Shown here: piece after piece, positions 5,395 through 9,532 of the stretch
How positions within the stretch are numbered: position 1 is the first letter of the stretch
How the letters are laid out: each line of letters starts with the position of its first letter
Source of the DNA: Methylibium sp964616015
GTDB taxonomy: Bacteria > Pseudomonadota > Gammaproteobacteria > Burkholderiales > Burkholderiaceae_C
Assembly (NCBI GenBank): GCA_964616015.1
Contig: CAZTTC010000116.1
Coordinates: 1-9,532, forward strand
Reading direction: 5' to 3'
DNA length: 9,532 bases
Notes under the pieces: generated by a model
What the model was told of the DNA's origin: nothing
The model's database searches: none
Seen by the model: only the letters and a program-made list of their open reading frames with translations
Program-made: the position numbers and the translations under genes

Positions 5395-7560
5395 TCAGCG
5401 CTGCGCGGCGGCCGACGAGCGGTCCATCACCACCTTCGGCGTGAGGAACACCAGCAATTCCGTCTTGTTCGCCGTGCGCGTCTTCGTGCGGAACAGGGCG
5501 CCGAGATAGGGAACATCGCCCAGGATCGGAACCTTGGTCGTGTCGGTCTGCTCGGTCTGCTCGAAGATGCCGCCGATCACGACCGTGCCGCCGTTGTCGA
5601 CCAGAACCTGCGTCTTGACGTGCTTGGTGTTGATCAGGATGCCGGCTGCCGTCGTGGCACCCGCGCTGTCCTTGTTGACGTCGACATCGAGGATGATGTT
5701 GCCTTCGGGCGTGATCTGCGGCGTGACTTCGAGCTTGAGCACCGCCTTGCGGAACTGGATCGCCGTGGCGCCGCTCGAGGTGGCCGTCTGGTAGGGAATC
5801 TCGGTGCCCTGCTCGATCAAGGCCTTGACCTGGTCGGCGGTGACGATGCGGGGGCTGGAGACGATCTTGCCTCTGCCGTCCGCTTCCAGCGCCGAGATCT
5901 CGAGGTTCAAGAAGCGCGTCATCGCGCTGTTGAACAGAGAAACTGCAAACGATCCCGCGTTGTAGCCGTTCTGGCCAATGGCTGGCAGGTTCACGAGGTA
6001 GGTGTTCGGCACATATCCGCCCGGGTTGGGCGGCGTCTGGCCCGTGGTTTCGCCGACACCCAGATAGTTGCCGCCATAAGCGACGTTGCGCGACGGAATA
6101 GTCTGGTTCACGCCGAGCTTGACACCCAGCGACTGCCCGAACGTGTCCGTCGCCTCGACGATCCGCGCCTCGATCAGCACTTGCCGAACCGGGATGTCGA
6201 TCCGAGCGATGATCTGCGCGACCTCTTCCAGTTTGGACGGAATGTCGCTGATGAACAGCTGGTTGGTGCGGGTTTCGTAGACGAGGCTGCCGCGCTGCGA
6301 CAGGATGCGACTATTGGTCGACTGGCTGCCGCCGCCGGCACCGCCGCCACCGCCGCTTTGCCCGGTCTGCTGTCCGGTCAGCCCCTTGGCCACTTCCTCG
6401 GCCTTCACATAGTTGAGCTGGAAGGCCTGCGTCCGCACCGGCTCCAGCGAGGCGATCTGCGCCTTGGACTCGAGCTCGAGCTTTTCCTTGGTCGCGATCT
6501 CATCCTTCGGCGCGATCCAGAGCACGTTGCCCGACTTGCGGACGCCGAGCCCTTTGGCCTGCAGGATGATGTCGAGGGCCTGATCCCAAGGCACATCCTT
6601 CAATCGCAAGGTCACGTTGCCGGTCACCGTATCGCTGGTGACGACGTTGAAGTTGGTGAAGTCGGCGATGACCTGCAGCAGGGCGCGGACCTCGATGCTC
6701 TGGAAGTTCAGCGACAGCTTCTCGCCGGCGTAGCCCGGACCCTGCGTCAGCTTGTTCGGATCGACCTTCTGCGGACGCACTTCCAGCACGAACTGGTTGT
6801 CGGTCTGGTAGGCGCTGTGCTCCCAAACGCCGGTCGGCTCCACCACCATGCGGACCTTGTCACCGCTCTGGAACGTCGAGACGGTGCGAACCGGCGTGCC
6901 GAAGTCGGTCACGTCGAGACGACGACGAAGGCTCTCCGGCAGGCTGGTCTTGAGGAACTCGACCACCAGGTTCTGCCCCTGCTGGCGAATGTCGACCCCG
7001 ACCTGGTTGCTCGGCAACTCGACGACCACACGACCGGCACCATCCGGGCCGCGACGGAAATCCAGTTGGCGCAGCACCTGCGGCGCCTGGTTCTGACTGT
7101 CGGCGAAGCGAACGGCCGAAGGCGTCGCCGCGGTTGCCGCCGCAGGCGCCGACGGACTGGCCGCGGCGGCGACACCGCTGCCAGTCGTCTGAAGCGTCAG
7201 CACCAGCACCTTGCCCTCGAGCGTCGCGGCATAGGTGCCGGGCTGCTTGAGGTTCAGCACGAGCCGCGTGCGATCACCGGCCTGCGCCACGCCGACCGAC
7301 CGGAGGTTGCCCTGGTTGATGTCGACGGTGCTGCGCCCCATCGCATTCGAGATACCCGGCAGGTCGATCGCGACGCGCGGCGGCGTCTGCACCGCGAAGC
7401 CCGTCGGCACAGCGGCCAGGGGCTCGCTCAGCTCGATACGGACCACGTCGGCCGTTCCCTGCTGGGTGCTGTTGATCGACTGGATGGCGTTCTGCGCCGA
7501 TGCGCCGAAAGCGGCGACAAGCATCGACAGCGCGACGGCGGCAATTCGCCACTGGTTCAT
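5395..7560 (-). CDS. pilQ: Type IV pilus secretin PilQ
   Basis: A 721-residue outer-membrane secretin that forms the gated channel through which the type IV pilus passes. Order from the N-terminus: signal peptide 1-22 (cleavage after GASA); two AMIN peptidoglycan-binding domains at about 26-123 and 160-262, joined by an Ala/Pro-rich linker; an STN-type N0 domain at about 283-350; a secretin N1 domain at about 376-455 with a Gly-rich loop (GGGGGAGGGSQ, 403-413); and the secretin barrel at about 460-710. The signature VPILGDVPYLGALF (677-690) and TELLVFLTPKVV are classic. Two starts are possible. ATG 7560 has GGGAGA 8 bases upstream and gives a compact signal peptide. ATG 7587 overlaps the pilP stop as ATGA, also has AGGAG 8 bases upstream, and would add nine residues. 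I favour 7560 because the added stretch uses rare AGA and ACA codons. Last gene of the pilus operon. Confidence 0.97.
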   Translation of the reverse strand: MNQWRIAAVALSMLVAAFGASAQNAIQSINSTQQGTADVVRIELSEPLAAVPTGFAVQTPPRVAIDLPGISNAMGRSTVDINQGNLRSVGVAQAGDRTRLVLNLKQPGTYAATLEGKVLVLTLQTTGSGVAAAASPSAPAAATAATPSAVRFADSQNQAPQVLRQLDFRRGPDGAGRVVVELPSNQVGVDIRQQGQNLVVEFLKTSLPESLRRRLDVTDFGTPVRTVSTFQSGDKVRMVVEPTGVWEHSAYQTDNQFVLEVRPQKVDPNKLTQGPGYAGEKLSLNFQSIEVRALLQVIADFTNFNVVTSDTVTGNVTLRLKDVPWDQALDIILQAKGLGVRKSGNVLWIAPKDEIATKEKLELESKAQIASLEPVRTQAFQLNYVKAEEVAKGLTGQQTGQSGGGGGAGGGSQSTNSRILSQRGSLVYETRTNQLFISDIPSKLEEVAQIIARIDIPVRQVLIEARIVEATDTFGQSLGVKLGVNQTIPSRNVAYGGNYLGVGETTGQTPPNPGGYVPNTYLVNLPAIGQNGYNAGSFAVSLFNSAMTRFLNLEISALEADGRGKIVSSPRIVTADQVKALIEQGTEIPYQTATSSGATAIQFRKAVLKLEVTPQITPEGNIILDVDVNKDSAGATTAAGILINTKHVKTQVLVDNGGTVVIGGIFEQTEQTDTTKVPILGDVPYLGALFRTKTRTANKTELLVFLTPKVVMDRSSAAAQR

Positions 7561-7568
7561 GGTCGTGA

Positions 7569-7574
7569 TCTCCC
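7569..7574 (-). promoter_or_regulatory. Shine-Dalgarno supporting the shorter pilQ start
   Basis: GGGAGA on the minus strand, 8 bases before ATG 7560. A competing AGGAG at 7600-7596 serves ATG 7587, so the start is not fully settled. Confidence 0.5.
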
Positions 7575-7583
7575 AAGCTGTTC

Positions 7584-8135
7584 TCATCGCGCCTTCTCCT
7601 GCAGCTGCAAGGCAGAGGGACGCTCTATCCATTCACCCGCGGCATCCTGAACGACTTCACGCACGGCCACTTCGGTCTCGGAGATCTTGGTGATCTTCCC
7701 GTAGTTCTGACCGAGGTAGTCCCCCACCTTGACCTGGTACAGCAGATTGTCGACACGCAGCAGGGCGTAGGGCCGCCCCTGGCGAGCCACGCTGCCGACC
7801 ATGCTCATCGAGTCGAGCGGATAGGCCTCGAGCGGCTCCTTGCGGCGATTCAACTCGCCCGCCAGCAGGGAATTCGGCTGACGCGCCTCCTGCTTGAGAG
7901 CCACGGTCAACTTCTGGTTGCTGAAGGGCTCCACCGCCCGGGCCTGCTCGTAGGCCTGCGGGTCGAAGCGCTTGGGCGGCGACAACGGCGCGATGTTGGG
8001 GCGGACCTCGCGCTTTTGCTGGTCCATCCACACGCGCAACTCTTCCTGCTCGGTCCCGCAGGCGGCCACCAGCAGCGAAGCGGCCAGCACCGGCAGCAGC
8101 CGCACGGGGGCAGAACCTCGGTTCAGCGTCTTCAT
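7584..8135 (-). CDS. pilP: Type IV pilus assembly lipoprotein PilP
   Basis: A 183-residue inner-membrane lipoprotein that binds PilN-PilO and contacts the N0 domain of PilQ, linking the inner and outer membrane parts of the pilus machine. The N-terminus has a basic start, a hydrophobic run and the lipobox LVAAC with Cys26 as the lipidation site. A long, likely disordered Pro/Gln/Glu-rich segment follows (about 28-105). The C-terminal beta-domain (about 110-175) includes VGSVARQGRPYALL and YQVKVGDYLGQNYGKI, the family hallmark. Length is typical (about 170-190). Its ATG overlaps the pilO stop as ATGA (8132-8135), which implies coupled translation. Its stop abuts pilQ, consistent with PilP-PilQ partnership. 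Confidence 0.97.
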   Translation of the reverse strand: MKTLNRGSAPVRLLPVLAASLLVAACGTEQEELRVWMDQQKREVRPNIAPLSPPKRFDPQAYEQARAVEPFSNQKLTVALKQEARQPNSLLAGELNRRKEPLEAYPLDSMSMVGSVARQGRPYALLRVDNLLYQVKVGDYLGQNYGKITKISETEVAVREVVQDAAGEWIERPSALQLQEKAR

Positions 8136-8851
8136 TTCTTCGCCCCCGCCTTCTGCGTGGCTTCCTTCGCCTTGCGCTGCGACTCGACCTCGGCCGGATC
8201 GAGGTAGCGGTAGGTCCGCGCCAGCGCATCCATGCTCAGATTGCCGGTCCCCGCGGCCGCCCCGGTCGCAGGTGCGCCGCTCGGGCCGATTCCGGTGATG
8301 TTGAGGTTGTGCAGCGTGACGATGCGAGACAGGTTGGCAACGTCGGCCGCGAACGCGCCGATGTCGTGATAGCGGCCGGTCACCTTGATCGCGATCGGCA
8401 GTTCGGCGTAGTAGTCCTTGACGGCCACCTGGCCAGGACGGAACAGCTCGAACTGCAGGCCCCGTCCCAGACCCGCCTGGTTGATGTCGGACAGCAGGGC
8501 GTCCATCTCGGCCTTGCCAGGCAGTTGCTTCTCGAGCTGGGTGACGTACTCCTGGACCTGGATCTTCTGCTTGCGCAACTCGTCGAGGTTGACGGCCTGG
8601 GCCAGCTTGTTGCGGTAGTCCTGGCGCAAGCCCGGCTCGCGCGCACGCTCGGCCTCCAGCTGGTCGGTGGTCGACGACAGCAAGGCCACCCAACCGACAC
8701 CGACCATCGCCAGGGCCACCGCCAGGAAGGCCGCCGCCTTGGGCAGCCAGGGCCACTGGCCCGGCTCGTTGGGGTTCAGGCCTCGGAACTGGCCCGACAG
8801 CTCGTGCAGGACCGAGTTCAGGTCGACGTTGACGTTCTTCTTCGATGCCAT
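8132..8851 (-). CDS. pilO: Type IV pilus inner-membrane component PilO
   Basis: A 239-residue bitopic protein of the inner-membrane alignment complex that pairs with PilN through its periplasmic part. The cytoplasmic segment (1-35) is followed by one transmembrane helix (about 38-58), a coiled coil (about 60-115, rich in Glu, Arg, Lys and Gln), and a ferredoxin-like domain with FELFRPG, YYAELPIAIKVTGRYHDIGAF and VTLHNLNITG. The C-terminal tail is Ala- and Lys-rich (ending KAGAKK) and longer than the fold needs. Start ATG 8851 (MASKKNVNVDLN) has AGGGA 6 bases upstream, overlapping the pilN stop; a longer in-frame start at 8905 would intrude into pilN and lacks family support. The gap to pilN is 10 bases and pilP overlaps the 3' end. 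Confidence 0.97.
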   Translation of the reverse strand: MASKKNVNVDLNSVLHELSGQFRGLNPNEPGQWPWLPKAAAFLAVALAMVGVGWVALLSSTTDQLEAERAREPGLRQDYRNKLAQAVNLDELRKQKIQVQEYVTQLEKQLPGKAEMDALLSDINQAGLGRGLQFELFRPGQVAVKDYYAELPIAIKVTGRYHDIGAFAADVANLSRIVTLHNLNITGIGPSGAPATGAAAGTGNLSMDALARTYRYLDPAEVESQRKAKEATQKAGAKK

Positions 8852-8861
8852 GGCTGTTCCC

Positions 8862-9491
8862 TCAGGACCTCGGCACTGCAGCCGGTGCGGAAGCACCGCC
8901 CGCACCCGGCGCAGCCTGCTTGTCGGCTTCCTGCGGACGCTTGAGCGTGATCTTCATCGAGAAGTCGAACAGCCGCTTCTGCTCGCGGTTGGCCGTGGTC
9001 AGGTTCGCCGCCTTGATCTCGACCAGTTCCGGGCGCTCGAGCCAGGTGGAGTTGTAGGCCGTGTTGCGAAGGAACTCGGACACCCGCTCGTTGGTCTGGG
9101 CGATGCCGTTCACCGCGACGACCTGGCCGTCCTGCTTGATCGCGGTCAGGTAGACGCCTTCGGGCGTCTGCTTCACCAGTTCGTTGAGGAGGTAGACCGG
9201 CACGTTGCGATCGGTCTGGAGGTCCTCGACCGCCTTCTGGCGCGCCTTGAGGCTGTCGATCTCCGCCTTCAGCGTGGCGATGTCCTTGATCTGCTCCTCG
9301 AGCTTCTTGATCTCGGCGCTGAGGAAGGCGTTGCGCTCCTGCTGGGTGCCGATCATCTGCTGCAGCACCAGGTACCACATGCCGGCGATCGCGATGCCCG
9401 CGGCAGCCGCGATCCCCAACCCGGCAAAGAAGGCCTTCTTGCGGCGCTGGCGCCTCTCCTCGCGGTGCGGGAGAAGGTTGATGAGAATCAT
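8862..9491 (-). CDS. pilN: Type IV pilus inner-membrane component PilN
   Basis: A 209-residue bitopic protein that recruits cytoplasmic PilM and pairs with PilO. The N-terminal INLLPHRE (residues 4-11) is the conserved peptide that docks into PilM. A run of Arg/Lys precedes a single transmembrane helix (about 20-43), then a coiled coil (about 48-95) and a ferredoxin-like periplasmic domain (DRNVPVYLLNELVKQTPEGV, LVEIKAANL). The C-terminal tail is Ala/Pro/Gly-rich. Length is normal (about 180-210). The ATG at 9491-9489 overlaps the pilM stop as ATGA, implying coupled translation of the interacting partners PilM and PilN. Confidence 0.97.
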   Translation of the reverse strand: MILINLLPHREERRQRRKKAFFAGLGIAAAAGIAIAGMWYLVLQQMIGTQQERNAFLSAEIKKLEEQIKDIATLKAEIDSLKARQKAVEDLQTDRNVPVYLLNELVKQTPEGVYLTAIKQDGQVVAVNGIAQTNERVSEFLRNTAYNSTWLERPELVEIKAANLTTANREQKRLFDFSMKITLKRPQEADKQAAPGAGGASAPAAVPRS

Positions 9492-9532
9492 GACAGGAAT
9501 CTCCGCATCGCCAGACCGCAGGCGGTCAGGTA
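9488..9532 (-). CDS. pilM: Type IV pilus assembly ATPase-like PilM, C-terminal end (runs off the window)
   Basis: Only the last 14 residues, YLTACGLAMRRFLS, and a TGA stop are visible. PilM is a cytoplasmic actin-like protein that binds the N-terminus of PilN. Its family ends in a motif of the form ACGLALRRF, which matches closely. Position immediately before pilN with an ATGA overlap supports the call. Identity rests on this short tail and on operon order. Confidence 0.85.
   Translation of the reverse strand, partial: YLTACGLAMRRFLS

Noticed and set aside
5059..7650. An 863-codon plus-strand open frame opposite pilQ and aroK
   Set aside because: It is Arg/Gly/Ala/Asp-rich with no recognisable domain and lies antisense to two certain genes. 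Stop-free antisense frames are expected where GC-rich codons dominate.
1..9532. tRNA, rRNA, CRISPR array or riboswitch
   Set aside because: No cloverleaf, rRNA-like segment, regularly spaced repeat or recognisable aptamer was seen on either strand.

Overview
The window reads as a chromosomal segment of a high-GC betaproteobacterium, most likely order Burkholderiales. Three things point there: the gene order pilM-N-O-P-Q, aroK, aroB, dgt followed by gltB; a Burkholderia-type 16-strand porin; and close matches, from memory of these families, to Burkholderiales-style proteins. Every gene I can support lies on the minus strand, so transcription runs from high to low coordinates. The species cannot be fixed from the sequence alone.

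Right part (about 5395-9532): the type IV pilus assembly operon. It holds the last codons of pilM, then pilN, pilO, pilP and pilQ, packed with 4-base ATGA overlaps or gaps of 10-23 bases. PilM, PilN, PilO and PilP form the inner-membrane alignment complex, and the lipoprotein PilP links it to the outer-membrane secretin PilQ. Middle part (2469-5341): aroK and aroB (shikimate pathway) and an HD-domain dNTP triphosphohydrolase of the dgt family. All follow pilQ in the same direction with gaps of 20-53 bases, so they may be co-transcribed or read through from the pilus genes.

Left part (1-2468) is looser. A 174-base gap with short repeats separates dgt from a monocistronic-looking outer-membrane porin, which ends in a clear rho-independent terminator. 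About 20 bases past that terminator begins a gene for a REP-associated (Y1/IS200-like) transposase-family protein. Its frame is intact, but the metal-binding HUH motif is replaced by R-F-D. An AT-rich stretch with an imperfect inverted repeat follows, then the N-terminus of gltB (glutamate synthase large subunit), which runs off the left edge.

No new multi-gene system is evident. The points most worth a second look are the HUH-less but uninterrupted RAYT-like protein beside gltB, the AT-rich repeat patch that may carry the gltB promoter, and the repeat cluster upstream of the porin. Long plus-strand open frames opposite the real genes, including one of 863 codons opposite pilQ, look like high-GC shadows.
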